From Anoplolepis gracilipes (lineage: Eukaryota > Arthropoda > Insecta > Hymenoptera > Formicidae): a DNA stretch of 64,000 nucleotides. Below, one piece after another: positions 46,680 to 58,513 of the stretch (its first letter is position 1; every line of letters begins with the position of its first letter). The notes below the pieces were generated by a model. The model saw nothing but the letters and a program-made list of their open reading frames with translations. It had not been told where the DNA came from and did not search any database. Made by a program: the position numbers and the translations under genes. The stretch is taken from the NCBI RefSeq assembly GCF_047496725.1, contig NC_132983.1, positions 7,442,501-7,506,500 on the forward strand. Reading direction: 5' to 3'.

Positions 46680-49181
46680 TACAATAGATTATAATAGATA
46701 TTACTAGATTATTATTTTACAATTAACCAATAAACTTATACAACCTTTTTGTTGTAAAAATTAATAAAAGAAATTTTTGCACGTGAGATCATACTAAAAG
46801 ATAATTTCGCCATGATTTATATATTTTCAAATAAATAGCAGCAATAGATATTTTAATGAAAGAAGATTCTCAATATAATCAAAAGCCATCGCGCGTAATA
46901 AACATTTTAATAAATAATAGTTTATCTGCCAATCCATGAAGTTTTAATTACAAAAATAATAATTAAATTTACGTTAATACTTATAATTTTTTTTATCATA
47001 AAAATTTTATAAGAAAAAATGTAAAGAATTATAAAAGATTTTTAAGAAATATAATTTTACTTATAATTTTTTATTTTCTAATTTTACGTCATATTGTTTT
47101 TGTTTTAGGCGCTAAGTGGCAAACACGCCGAAAGATATTAACACCTACATTTCATTTCAATATATTGAATCAGTTTGTTCATATCTTGATTAAGGAGGGC
47201 GATTGCATAACAAAATCTTTGAAGGATGTCGGAGGGACAGTTGTAAAAGATTTAATACCATTTATTAGTGAACATACGCTAAACGCGATATGCGGTGAGG
47301 CTTCTGTAAAATTTCTATTGTTTTGTGTATGTATTAGAATTTTATTCAAAATTATCATAACTTGAGATAAGAAGATAATTATTCTTACACAAACACCGAT
47401 ACTGCAATGAAAGTAGATAATTTTCAAGTGTTTTATACATGAAATCTTTAGCTTTATTAATCTTCAACTTTTTTGCGATCTTATATAATAAACGCACTTG
47501 TAGAAGCTGCTATGGGCATCTCTTTGCAAAAATTCGGTGAATTCCAGCAACAGTAACGAAATGCGGTACACGACATAGGTGAACTGCTAGTTTATAGGTA
47601 ATTTATGGATACATTTATGAATTTATAGTAATTTATAAATATAGTAAATAATTGTGTAATATATCTTAACTTTTTATGATTATAATACATGTGTACATTT
47701 ATGATTATAATATATTTATACATTTTGAAAAATAGATTAATTGTTTAACAGTCATATAAAGGTAAACAATTAATGTAAGACGTCGCCGCCGTGTTGTTTA
47801 AGCCGGCAATTAAAATATTTGCAATATCAATTAAAATATTTTCTACGCGCTCTGTTGAACATTTCATTTCAAAATAAATATTGCTATTTATTAAACAAAT
47901 ACTTAAAATAAAAAGAATAAGAAGAATGATATATGTAATAAAATCAATAGATAAATGATCAAAAATTAAACAAAAAAATCTATAGTTAAAAAAAATAACA
48001 ATCTTTTCAGAAAATTTATGTATATCTTTTTTATAAGATTTTAGATTTTAAATTTTATCTGTGTTTTCTATCATCTATAATTACTTAATAATTACATTAA
48101 GATTTCTCTAAGATTTTATAATGATTTTAAATAAAGCAAGATTTTTATTTTATTAGCAACATTATTTGTTACAAAGTTATGTTATTATTAAAATTATATA
48201 ATTTGATTGAATTTGTCGTATTATATAGAGTACTGAAGCCATGGTATCATAATGATTTGTTATTCTCATTGTCGCCACAAGGAAGAAAGCAAAAAAAAGT
48301 CTTGAAAATATTGCATGGATTTACGGAAAAAGCACGTTTTTCAATTATGTTATTTTGATTCTTAAAACTCTCTTTTTTGTATAATATTACAATAAATCTT
48401 ATAATCTTCGTACCGCAAGATTACATGATTAATCAAAAATATTAATAATACATTATTATTAATATTTATGATACAGTACAATGTGCTATTGTTATTAAAT
48501 ACAAAAATCATTTAAAAAAATTTAATATCGTATTTATGCTTGTATTTATAGATCATTGTGGAAAGAAAACTTTATCACGAACGCAATGGTCGGTACTTGA
48601 AAAAACTTGAAAGTTCGACAAGAAGACCAACAAGAAGATAAATGATGTCGAAGTGTTTGAAAGTATGTAAAAGATCAGCTTCTAATTTAAGTTTGCTTGC
48701 GTAATAATCTAAAATTATTATTGTAGTATTTGTACTAAGCATACATAATCACGCGTAATGATATAGCGTATGTCTGTCTTAAAATTAAATCATTATTAAT
48801 TTAATAGAGTTTAAATTTAAACAAGAACAATGTAATTAAAACACGCAAAAATGAGATTGAGCTAATATGCAGTTTTTATTTCTAAAAAGTTAAAAAAAAG
48901 CGGCTAGCCATGTTGGACCTTTTAATAGCGGCATCTCGAGAAGGTTTATTAACTGATTTGGAGATTAAAGAGAATGTCGATAGCTTTATGTTTCGAGTAC
49001 GCATTAGTATAATCTTTTTTTAATTTTGTGTATCTAAGCATGTATGACAGTAGTACGACATGCATAATATAATAATATAATAATAAGTGATGATGATTAC
49101 AGGGTCATGATACTACATCGAGGGCTGTAATGTTTACTTTATTATTATTAGCTGAACACAAAAATATCCATACTTTTTTTA
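43954..49181 (+). pseudogene. CYP4-like P450, copy D (nine exons, 3' truncated)
   Basis: Exon 1 starts at 43,954, MFITILLLFMFILLVYNYYV anchor then LIPGSPGLPILGNVLQ. Exon 2 at 44,371-44,491 (SNDYYPI, an in-frame TAA and frameshift; then HHPDDLE). Exon 3 44,722-44,815 TILSTNMKHIKKSRGYDLLH. Exon 4 47,109-47,297 AKWQTRRKILTPTFHFNILN, the family C-helix motif. Exon 5 47,503-47,598 with TAA after FGEFQQQ. Exon 6 from 48,229 (VLKPWYHNDLLFSLSPQGRK) with a lost donor. Exon 7 from 48,552 with a frameshift. Exon 8 48,900-48,993 RLAMLDLLIAASREGLLTDL. Exon 9 from 49,103 GHDTTSRAVMFTLLLLAEHK, then a breakpoint. The K-helix and haem exons are missing. A solo LTR lies in the exon 3-4 intron. Confidence 0.9.
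44934..46636 (+). mobile_element. Solo LTR, 1,703 bp, in a CYP4 intron
   Basis: Begins TGTGACGTGACA and ends ACGGTCACA. It is GC-richer than its surroundings and inserted in a TA microsatellite, with ATAT on both sides (uninformative as a duplication). It contains a poly-C run (46,357-46,370), AATAAA at 45,950, and TGGCGCCCAAACTTT at 46,486, which resembles a primer-binding site but lies inside the repeat. No protein-coding part. Splits exons 3 and 4 of copy D. Confidence 0.7.
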
Positions 49182-50547
49182 TATAAACAATATTTTTTAT
49201 ATCTTTTACTGTTTTTGAGTTATTAAGAAAAAATTATTTTTTTGTCGCCATTTTTAAAGGTAGCCAGATAGCCAAGCGTGATTGATCATTAAAAACAAAC
49301 TAATGCAATGCATGAGTTATTATGTGTTTGTTGTACGTTTGCTAACATCGAATTAAAACGCGCTACTGAATTCAGCAACATGAGAGCATATTACAAACAA
49401 TTAATTTACGAAATTTTTAAAGCAAACAATCTGAGATACTGAAACGTTATATTGTCAGCAATATGGTAACATCTGATGATTTGCCATTTCGTCTACAGCT
49501 GACTACAGCATTATGATAGCAACAATACATGTATAATATTCCCAGACAACATGCATGTCTTAAACGTATTAAAGACGTCTTTCTTATGACGCCTTTAAGA
49601 CTTGACCAAAAGACGTCTTTCTGACGTCTTAAAGATATTATAATTTAAGATGTCATTTTTAACATGTCTTAAAGACGTCTAAAAAAACATTTAATTTAAA
49701 ACGCCATCTAAAAGATGTCTATAATATATCTGAAAGGTGTCTATAATACATTTTTTTGCTTTATCGAAAAGACAACTTTAAAAAGATCTTTTCATCATCT
49801 TTTTATAATTGTTTTCCCGACAAAGCAAAAAGATGACTAAGAGATGTCTTTTCGGACAAAAAAAAGTTCATTTTCTTACCGCTATGCAGCGCTGCATGAG
49901 GTATCTATCTCATATTTAAAATTGAGTTATCAAAAATATATAAAAGCGCGACTAATAAGATTATTGTAACAACTATTTCGATCAATTTCATTTCGGATAA
50001 TTTCTATTTAAATAAATAAAATTGTAACATTTCGGGTAGATTGTCTGAATAAGTAAAGATTATTCGTCTTAAAGACGTCATCAATACGTCTTTCTGATAA
50101 TCTTTTAAGATGTCTTAGCAATTTTAGAATGTTTTTTAGACGTCTTTAAGACGATATAATGTTGTCTGGGTAGAAACGAAAAGTTAAAATTTCTTATCTT
50201 TGAATGCTTAATTAATAAGAATTTTTAACTTTTTTGTTTCTGTCTTACTAAAACAAAAATTACATGATTGATCCCCTGAAAAATTATCGCCAAATTATCA
50301 ATGTTAATCACGGATGACAAATCGAAGAATATAGGTTATCATCAAGTTGCTGTCAAATTTCTTGTTTGCTGACAGCAATCGATGTTACCATATTGCTATC
50401 AGTTTGCTGTTCTGAGAATTAAAAATCACGTGAGCTCAACCCGACAAGCATAATGCTGTCGCATCTTGTCCCTAGTTTTTCAAAATTAGTTGCTGCAACG
50501 GTTATCGGCAACATGATTGCAAAATCGGAACATTTGACTATCTGGGC
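49182..50547. other. Junction between CYP4 copies D and E
   Basis: The two P450 relics face each other tail to tail and both stop here. The interval contains nested inverted repeats: an outer pair (AGCAATATGGTAACATC near 49,460 and its inverse near 50,385) and the inner ACGTCTT fold-back element. Remaining sequence is unassigned. Confidence 0.55.
49541..50170. mobile_element. Fold-back element with AAGACGTCTT repeats
   Basis: Ends are CCCAGACAACAT and its inverse ATGTTGTCTGGG. Between them are many AAGACGTCTT-type palindromes (variants GATGTCTT, GACGTC) near both ends and an A/T-rich core. About 630 bp, noncoding, consistent with a nonautonomous DNA transposon. No target duplication is evident. 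Confidence 0.8.
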
Positions 50548-51030
50548 AGTGAATTTAAACAACACTTTCATTAGCTTTTCTGAAAAATATATTAAAAACA
50601 ACAATATACAAATTTTTAAGATATTAACTTTATCATTTTTTTTAATGTTACTTTACCTTTATTCTCAGATATGTTAAAAACAAACTAATGATAAAAACTG
50701 GATTGAAAATGGATATTGTAAAAAAAATGCTAAGATGAGTAATCTGCATGCAATAAATATTGTTAGACATATGTTTCAAAGCAGAGATTTTATGAATTTA
50801 ATTTTTATTTGCATGTGTGCACGAATGACGGATCGTTTGCCAATTAATGTAAATAAATTAAAAATTTTAATTTTGTCTGCTGAAACATGGAATTGCAATA
50901 GATTAGCAAGGATCGGAAGGCCCGGTGGTCTGGTATAAGATTAATAAGTCGACCGTTTCTCCCATGATGCACATAATAATTATACACCAATAAAAATTAA
51001 CATAAATAATAATAATATGGTGATAAACAT
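50548..51030 (-). pseudogene. CYP4-like P450, copy E (exon 1 and part of exon 2)
   Basis: Minus strand. ATG at 51,030 begins MFITILLLFML. A 1-bp insertion (TTTTTATTGG) and a deletion in the proline hinge (ATACCAGACCACC) shift frame around GPPGLPIL. The exon 1 donor is lost. Exon 2 begins after TTTTTCAG at 50,579 (KLMKVLFKF) and breaks off at about 50,548, where it joins unrelated sequence. Confidence 0.8.
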
Positions 51031-51998
51031 TGTTTCTTAACGTGATATTCTTGATCATTTAGTTTAGTTTGATCTTTTTCAGCTTTTTGTTTCTATGATC
51101 CTTGAATCACACGTGTAACAAAGTGATATTTGTTTCACAGAAAACTGTCACAATTGCCTTAATATTCTAAATATGCTAGATATAAGAGAAAAAGGGAGAA
51201 AAAGAAAGAGAAAGAGAAAAAAAAAATAAAAGAGAGAACAATCATTGAATCAATTATCATTGAATTATAATACCTTAATTCTATATATTTTATATAGTTA
51301 ATATAGTTAATAACTATGAAGAGTTATAAATAGTATGATAAATTATTTATTATAATGGAACAGATATCATTTGCGTAAATTAAATAAAAAAATTTTTCAG
51401 TTATTGTTTATAATTATGTTTCAATTTATAAGATATAATTTCATAAGATTTCATTGCAAAATCTGATTAGTGATTAATAGTATCATAATTAGATTGAGCA
51501 TTATTTTTATTTAATTACCTAAAAAATGTATCAGTTATTTTAGCATTATTAATAATTTTATTTACTCTATAACTGTAAAGAAATGTTCTTAAACGATCAC
51601 ATCATAATGTCCGTTTAAAGTTAAGTTCTACAAATTTGTGTTTGCGTATGTATATTAAATCTATAAACATATTTTTATTGTTAGAAAAAGATGAAAAATT
51701 GCTGTGTAATAAACAGAGCTATTGAATTAAGATATCGCACATTATGAAATTATCAAAAACATCTTAAGAAAGAACATTAGTTTATTGTATCATTCTATCT
51801 TAGATACACAAATAATTCATTAATTATATCTCAAATTAATATTTAGATTTGATCGAGTACCAATGTTTCCTTCTTTTCATTTTTTAAGAATCTTTTTGTT
51901 TACAAGTAAAAATCTATTTATGAGGCGCAAGATCTTTAAATCTAGCTAAATCGTAATTTTATGTCTTCAAAAGAAATAACCCACAAAAAAATTAATTC
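51031..51998. repeat. AT-rich DNA between copies E and F
   Basis: No gene seen. 51,400-51,720 is an inverted copy of 1,560-1,860 and 43,290-43,600. A GA-rich stretch lies at 51,185-51,240. Confidence 0.55.
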
Positions 51999-52018
51999 TT
52001 TTTATTACCTCCAAATCA

Positions 52019-52547
52019 TCTGGATGACGGATAGACACAACAGGCATGAAGAAACCCCAGAGTTTAAAAATGGGATAATAATTATCATTCAAGTTAAACA
52101 ACAATTTCATTAGCTCTTCAAAAAAATATGTTGTCAATATATAAAATTGTTCAGGAATTAATTTTGTCATAATTTTCATTGTTACTTTTACTCAGATATT
52201 AGAAACAGACTATAATGATAACTAGGAAAATGCAAATTGATATTGCAAAAAAGAAATGCTAAGATGAGTAATGCAATAAATGTTAATAAGTATTTCAAAA
52301 TAGAAGATTTGTGAATTTAACTTTTACTTGCGTGTGCACGAATGACGGATCGTTTGTCAATTAATGTAAATAAATTAGAAATTTTTTACTTGCCTGCTGA
52401 AATTTGGACTTGCAATACATTGTCAAGAATCGGAAGGCCTGGTGGTCCCGGTATAAGATTAATAAGTCGTCCATTTCGTCCATGATGCAAATAATAATTA
52501 CACACCAGTAAAATAAACATAAATAATAACAATATGGTGATAAATAT
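52019..52547 (-). pseudogene. CYP4-like P450, copy F (exons 1-2)
   Basis: Minus strand. Exon 1 (52,547-52,390) is open through FITILLLFMFILLVCNYYLH, LINLIPGPPGLPIL and a GTAAAA donor, but its start codon is ATA instead of the ATG of copies C-E. Exon 2 (about 52,125-52,019) reads FEELMKLLFNLNDNYYPIFK, LWGFFMPVVSIRHPDDLE with donor GTAATA; its acceptor AG seems lost. No later exons seen to the left. Confidence 0.85.
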
Positions 52548-52682
52548 TGTTTCCTGATGTGATATTCTTGACCAGTTAAGCTTTATCTTTTTAACTTCCT
52601 GTTTCTATGATTCTTGGATTGCAAGTGTAAAAAAATAAATGATATTTGTTTTACAACAAAACTGTCATAACTGCTTTGCCTG

Positions 52683-52830
52683 TGAGAGAGAGAGAGAGAG
52701 AGAGGGTGAGAAAGGGAGGGAGAGAGGGGGAGGGAGAAGGGGGAGAGTGAAGGAGAGGAAGGGAGAGAGAGAGGGACGGAGAGAGAGGGAGAGGGGAAGA
52801 GAGAGGGAGAAAGAGAGAGAGAGAGAGTGC

Positions 52831-52873
<43 letters not shown>

Positions 52874-52874
52874 T
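52683..52874. repeat. Compound GA-rich and GCGT microsatellite
   Basis: (GA)n with interruptions at 52,683-52,827 and (GTGC)n at 52,828-52,874, upstream of copy F. They create spurious Arg/Glu and Ala-Cys-Val-Arg ORFs. Confidence 0.95.
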
Positions 52875-52879
52875 GTAAA

Positions 52880-55470
52880 AGAGAGTAATGAAGACAGAGA
52901 TAATATCATTGAAATACCTTAATCCTATATATTTTATGTAGTTAATAATTTTGAAGAGTTATAAATAATGTGATAACTTTATTTATTATAATAAAAAATA
53001 TATTGTTTGCGTAAATCAAACAATAAAAGTTTTATCGTTTATTGTTTATAATTATGTTTCTATTTATGATATTTAATTTCTTAAGATTCTAAAATAAGAT
53101 TGCAAATTCTGATCAGTACTTCATAAATAGTATCAAAATTAGGTCGAGTATTATATTTATCTTATTATCTATTAAATTTTTCAGTTATTTTAACATTGTT
53201 ATAATTTTATTTACTTCATAAATGTATAAAAAGAAATTGTTTTTTAAATAATCGCATTATAATGTCCTCCTAAATTTTAATTGAAAATTTAGTTCTGTGC
53301 AAACTTTTCTGCATATGTACTTTAAATCTAAAAATATATTTCTATTGCTAAGCAAAGATAGAATTGTTTTGTAATAAACGGAGCTATTAATTAAGCATTC
53401 GCACACTTTCGTAAATAAAAAATTAATTTGAAAATTTTGTGATTTTTATAAAATTTATTTAATTTATTATATTAATATATACATTTTTGCAACATACTTT
53501 AGCACAACAATTTTTTTGACGTTGACTCGACACTTTGTTTTATTATTATGTAGTTGCCAACGTCAGTCTTTTATTGACATAAACTCGACTTATTATGATA
53601 TATTATTATTATGACATAGATTAATGATATATAAATGTAGACACAAAACTTATGTTTAACAAATATTTAATTTACATAGGTCGGGTGGTTTTTATTTTTA
53701 CATATACATTTCTAAGTAATACACCATCCGAATTGACGCTCTCGTTTGGTTTTTAAGATTTACGATTTTGAATTATCATAATTTCGACAAAACTGCATAA
53801 AAATTTACTCATGATTTTATCGCCACTTGAATATGTTATAAGAAAAATTGTTTTTCGGGAATAATTCTCGGCAAGAATAAAATGGGGAAAGACATTGGTT
53901 TAGAAGACATATCAAATTAAAGTTTCATAATTTTAATGCTTTTCTTTAGATGTAAACTGATACTACAGACAAGGAAGTTTTATCAATATTTTAGTAAACG
54001 TGCGGTGATTTGAATATTAAAAACAGAAATAGGTTGGAAAATTAGGTTATTCTTTTTATATTGGAGAGTGCAAGGGGGAGATGTAGGCAGAGTCTCTCCC
54101 ATGTCTATACATATGTATACTTACTTTATGATAAAAATTTTGAAAACATATGTCAAGGTTAAAATTATTCAGATAAAATTTCTTTCTCTAAAAATATTAT
54201 TTTTATAATATTTCAAAAACGCGTATTTTAGGAACCAAAAGAGAACGCCACGAAATTCAAACGATCCCCAAAAAAGGAATTTATTATAATTATATATAAT
54301 TATATCTGAAATTTGGCGCAATCTGACCATATATAATTTTTCCATATATAATTAAATCTGAAATTTGACGCGATATAATTTAAACATATATAATAATATC
54401 TGAAATTTGGCATGATATAATCTTATAAAAATAAGATATAATTATATAAGTAAAGATATAATTATATTCTGTTTTCATATATGTAAATAATTATTTTAAA
54501 ATTTAACAAAATATGATTATACATATAGAGATATGATCATATAAGATCATATTACACAATTTTTCGGATATTATATATGATCATATAAAATTACACATGT
54601 GATCAGATCTTTACATATCTAATTATGTATGTTTACATCTGACCTTAAATAAATTTTTTTAAATCCTTAAATCCGGTTAAATCTTTTTTTTCTCGGGATT
54701 TATTAATTAGAAATATATCTTCAATAACATATAAAACTGAAAACAATCCGAGTGTAGGTAAACATTTATCAAATGTGTTGTTTTGGTAAATATGCATAAG
54801 TACTACCCCAAAGAAAACTCAAATTTTTTTATTGTAATCAACAAAACTAGTGCGAAGATAGTATGTACAAGTGTTTTTACGAAGGCGCAAGTCTTTTTAT
54901 AAGTTTGAAAAAATGAAAAAATTACATAAATAAATTTATTCATCATCATTCGTAAGATCTTCAAAAAAAGTTGAAAAAAGGAAAAAAAAACATGTATATT
55001 AGTTAGTTTCATAACACACACACACACACGGGGGGCACACATGCATATTTACCGTTGTTTTTAATTAAATACGATTTAACTTACCTCTTAAAAGATGAGA
55101 TCACTATTATTATTATTATTCTTATTATTGTAATACGCTCTGATTATTATAAGTATTTATAATACGTTCTTGAGATATTATAAGTATAAGCCTCAGATGT
55201 GTATTGTCAGTTTGCGGAGATTTGTTTTCCTGGCACATGTATCTACTTGAGAAAACTTGCAATATTCCATTCAAAACATTTTAAACATTTGAGTAACGTT
55301 TCAATTGAACGTCGCTTCAAAGAATTAATTAGGTAATTTTAGACAGTACTTATTTATATAAAAAACACTTTATAACATTTTATTGCAACATTTGAAAAAT
55401 TTTGATTAATAATATAATTAGTATAAACGCATGAGAGAGAGAGAGAGAAAGAGAGAGATTTTTACACATA
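52880..55470. repeat. Duplicated P450-flanking DNA
   Basis: 52,920-53,450 is an inverted relative of 43,200-43,700. 53,480-53,810 repeats 41,660-42,020 directly. 53,820-55,430 is the partner of 1-1,250. A CA run lies at 55,015-55,029 and a GA run at 55,433-55,457. No gene supported. Confidence 0.6.
54267..54700. mobile_element. MITE-like insertion, ~430 bp
   Basis: Absent from the homologous DNA near 810-850. Ends are loosely inverted (CCCCAAAAAAGGAATTTA versus CCCGAGAAAAAAAAGATTTA). The inside repeats ATATCTGAAATTTGGC-type and ATATAATTATAT-type motifs and several GATCATAT palindromes. Noncoding. Confidence 0.55.
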
Positions 55471-55489
55471 ATCAACACGAACAGAAACG

Positions 55490-55541
55490 AAAATAACAAT
55501 TTACCTATACAATTCCTCGGTCCTGCGCTGAACATACCGTT
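55490..55541 (-). pseudogene. CYP4 haem-exon fragment, copy G
   Basis: Minus strand MFSAGPRNCIG followed by a GTAAAT donor. Upstream of the haem loop the sequence is replaced by AT-rich DNA like that at 40,300 (GAGCTTGCTATTATACATTT), so only the last ~30 bp of the exon remains. Confidence 0.7.
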
Positions 55542-55879
55542 TAAATGTATAATAGCAAGCTCAAATGTTCTCCAACATTGTGCAAAAATATATGTTGCTA
55601 AAATGTATATATTATTTAAATCTGCTTTCTTTGCTGCAAAAATAATGTTTTAACTTTTGAAAATTACGTTTGATAAAAATAAAGAGACACAAGCACTGTA
55701 CAATTATAACATGTTTTTAAAATATTAAAAATTTCATATAATGAAGATGTAAAAATTTGAAGATGTTAAAGAGATATAAAGAGGAGAAATATAAAAAAAA
55801 TAATAAAAAATTAACTAAGAGTAAAATATATTTAACATAGAATATACAAATTCATTTATTTAATCACATCATTTTTTAC

Positions 55880-56010
55880 CTATTATACAATTCAAAGTTT
55901 ATCGACATTATCAAAAATTATCGACAAGAGCAGAAATGAAAATAATAATTCACCTATGCAATTCCTCGGTCCTGCGCTGAACGGTAGGTATATAGGAATA
56001 TGGAAAAAAT
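55880..56010 (-). pseudogene. CYP4 haem-exon fragment, copy H
   Basis: Minus strand PYSYIP, a 4-bp insertion, then the haem loop in another frame and the GTGAAT donor plus intron matching 13,190-13,245. The exon is cut upstream and joined to the same GAGCTTGCTATTATA DNA as copy G. Confidence 0.7.
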
Positions 56011-56362
56011 TTGAGCTTGCTATTATATACATTTAAATGAAAACACATTTAAATATAATTAGCATGTCTACTTTTAACACAAAATGCTTTTCGAAATAAA
56101 TGTATTTTAAATGTAAAATCTGATATTATAGGTTTATGCGATTAACGAAAATAAACACAGAATAAATTAAGAACCCTATACAAAAGAAGATGCTTTTGTG
56201 AGACATAAAATAAATATTACATTTTTTTATAAAAACAGAAAACTTTGCTCTTTTTAATTACTTTAAAGTTTTGAAATTCTTTTTTAAAATTCTGTTTTTA
56301 TATAAAATACAGCGAAACCTGAATTAATTAAGATGGTAACGCCATCTCTATGATAAAGCCTT

Positions 56363-56991
56363 TGTTGTGCCACGGGACGCCACAGGCTTCGAGATCCGCA
56401 GAGGTGGTGGGACTCAGGGCGCAGGATGACGTTATTTATTGAATGTAATCTTCTCGTGTCCAAAAGTATTAGAATATATTTCGTTTAACTTATTACAGTG
56501 GTCGTTCTTACAATAGTTCCTTCTCCTTTGATTAGCTGGTGAGAGTTATACCGAGCTCGTTCGGCTCGGAGGTAGTTCGATGTGATTGATATGGAATTCG
56601 TTGTCGAGCGTGACTGCTTCAGATGTCGTCGGTTGGCGCGTGTTGGCGCGTAAGTTAGCAATATTGTCACTTTGATATTAAGACTGCCCGCTGCAGTAAC
56701 GATTATTCTTACTTCGGTTTTACGACTGCGGGTGGGTTTTTTATATTGTTAAGCGACCGTCCTAAAATTCAATCGGGTTGCTCAACTCGCGCTAAGTGCA
56801 AGCGCAGCGGGTCCAAAGGTCGGACTTCCTTGCTTGCACTCTTTCGCAATCCTCGCCGCGGTGTTCCGGCCTCGTCTTGGGTTTCGCGCGTGGCTCGCTA
56901 TGTCAGCGGTACGCGCAGTCAATGCTCTAATCGCGGTATGCGGATGTCGATTCCGCAATAGTTCTCTTTACTGATTCTTTTATGTTTAATG

Positions 56992-57024
<33 letters not shown>

Positions 57025-57049
57025 TTAGTTATAATCTCGGGCTATAACA
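56363..57049 (-). mobile_element. Solo LTR, 687 bp
   Basis: Plus-strand ends are TGTTGTGCCACG and GGCTATAACA. The 4-bp target duplication CCTT lies at 56,359-56,362 and 57,050-57,053. In minus orientation AATAAA occurs at about 56,438, near the 3' end as expected, and a TA microsatellite lies near the 5' end. The 71-codon ORF inside is not convincing as a gene. Confidence 0.8.
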
Positions 57050-57199
57050 CCTTTTTTACGCGCATTACTTATGTTCCATGTGGTAACCAATTGAACGGCG
57101 CTTCCGTTTTTCGCCTTCTTCTTCGTCAGAACCGACGCTAAGTACAAGAGCTCTTGAAATAATTGTCTTACAGTTTTCTTTAACCGCTAATTTATATAC

Positions 57200-57425
57200 G
57201 TTTGAGACGAATAGCCTATAACTATTCATGAGGCCTATAATTATTTGTGAGGCTATCAGCCTAAAGTTATAATTGCGAGAGCTTCCAGCCTATAATTAAT
57301 TGTGAGGCTATTAGCCTAAAGTTATAGTTGTGAGAGCTTCCAGCCTATAAATATTTGTGAGGCTATCAGCCTAAAGTTATATTTGTGAGTGCTACCAGCC
57401 TATAACTATTTGTGAGGCTAATTAC
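57200..57425. repeat. Minisatellite, ~65-bp unit
   Basis: About three and a half units of CCTATAATTATTTGTGAGGC, TATCAGCCTAAAGTTATA and GAGAGCTTCCAG. Each unit holds an inverted GGCTATCAGCC. Confidence 0.85.
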
Positions 57426-57463
57426 CCACAAAGGTTAGCTAGAGGAAATATAACGTACTAACC

Positions 57464-57736
57464 ATGTCGCCAGAGCGCCATTTTTTTGTGGACTTGAGCC
57501 ACAATGTGAACAGGTATATCCTACACGGCAAGTCCTTTGACAAAGACTTAGATATTGTAACTAGAGCTCTGAACGTGTGGCGGTTTCAATCCATACAACA
57601 CAAGGGCAAATTTCATCTTGCGGCATTTGATTATATGGCATCTGGATGGATATTGTTGTATGGTTTTCAGAACTTCTTCTTCTTCTTGTTTCCCAATAAT
57701 GATATCTTTGTTTTATTAAGAGGCTATGTAGCTTAA
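57464..57736 (+). CDS. Unrecognised 90-codon ORF
   Basis: ATG to stop, starting MSPERHFFVDLSHNVNRYIL, with mixed composition (KSFDKDLDIVTRALNVWRFQ) and a hydrophobic C-terminal part (ILLYGFQNFFFFLFP). It lies in an ACCATG context after the minisatellite. It does not look like repeat shadow, but no family is recognised, and a chance ORF or transposon exon remains possible. Confidence 0.25.
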   Translation: MSPERHFFVDLSHNVNRYILHGKSFDKDLDIVTRALNVWRFQSIQHKGKFHLAAFDYMASGWILLYGFQNFFFFLFPNNDIFVLLRGYVA

Positions 57737-57928
57737 CCCAGGTATTTATACATTGAAAGGCTTTCCTTCCCAAATGGTTGTTGATTTGACGAGATATTCA
57801 ACACGAGAAAATTAATTAGTCAAGAGGTTTATCCTATTCCTATTTATATAATTTGATTAGCCCAATGCAAATATTAATTATTTGCATTTAATTTAATATC
57901 TTATTATATACTAATTTCTTCATATAAT

Positions 57929-58110
57929 AGCAGTTGATATTAAGTTGATATTCTTTATTTGATTAGTAACTGCCATTGCATAAGCGATAATTAACTCTTT
58001 TCTTTGACGCTTGCAAAGCAGTTGATATTAAGTTAATATCCTTTACTTGATTAGTAACTACCATCGGATAAGCAATAATTAACACTTTTCTTGGATACTT
58101 GCAATTTTAG
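57929..58110. repeat. Two-copy tandem duplication, ~88 bp
   Basis: 57,929-58,016 and 58,017-58,108 share GCAGTTGATATTAAGTT, TTTGATTAGTAACT and the end CTTGCAA with several substitutions. A second small duplication (~43 bp with TTTATGTGACATGATTATTT) is at 58,349-58,425, and a TA run at 58,141-58,164. Confidence 0.85.
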
Positions 58111-58513
58111 TTTATGGTAACATTTATTCTTTACATTCATATATATATATATATATATATATATCTCCAAAATTAATAATAATTGTTTCGTTGAAGGTAA
58201 AATAAATTATTTAACCATTAACGTATATTATATTAGATTATGCATTGATATTAATTTTATCTTCTCATATGTCTTTTATTAATTTGTTCCTAATCTTATG
58301 CAATTGAGATACTTGTTTATTTATTGTGTTTCATATATATTATTGGATTTATGTGACATGATTATTTCCCATGTATTATGTATATTATTTGATTTATGTG
58401 ACATGATTATTTCCTATGTACTATATTTCTTTAATTGATATTAATCACATATGTTTCAATATCTACACTTATATGTTGTATGTGATTTCTTCCTTGTTCG
58501 TGTGTTTGTTATA

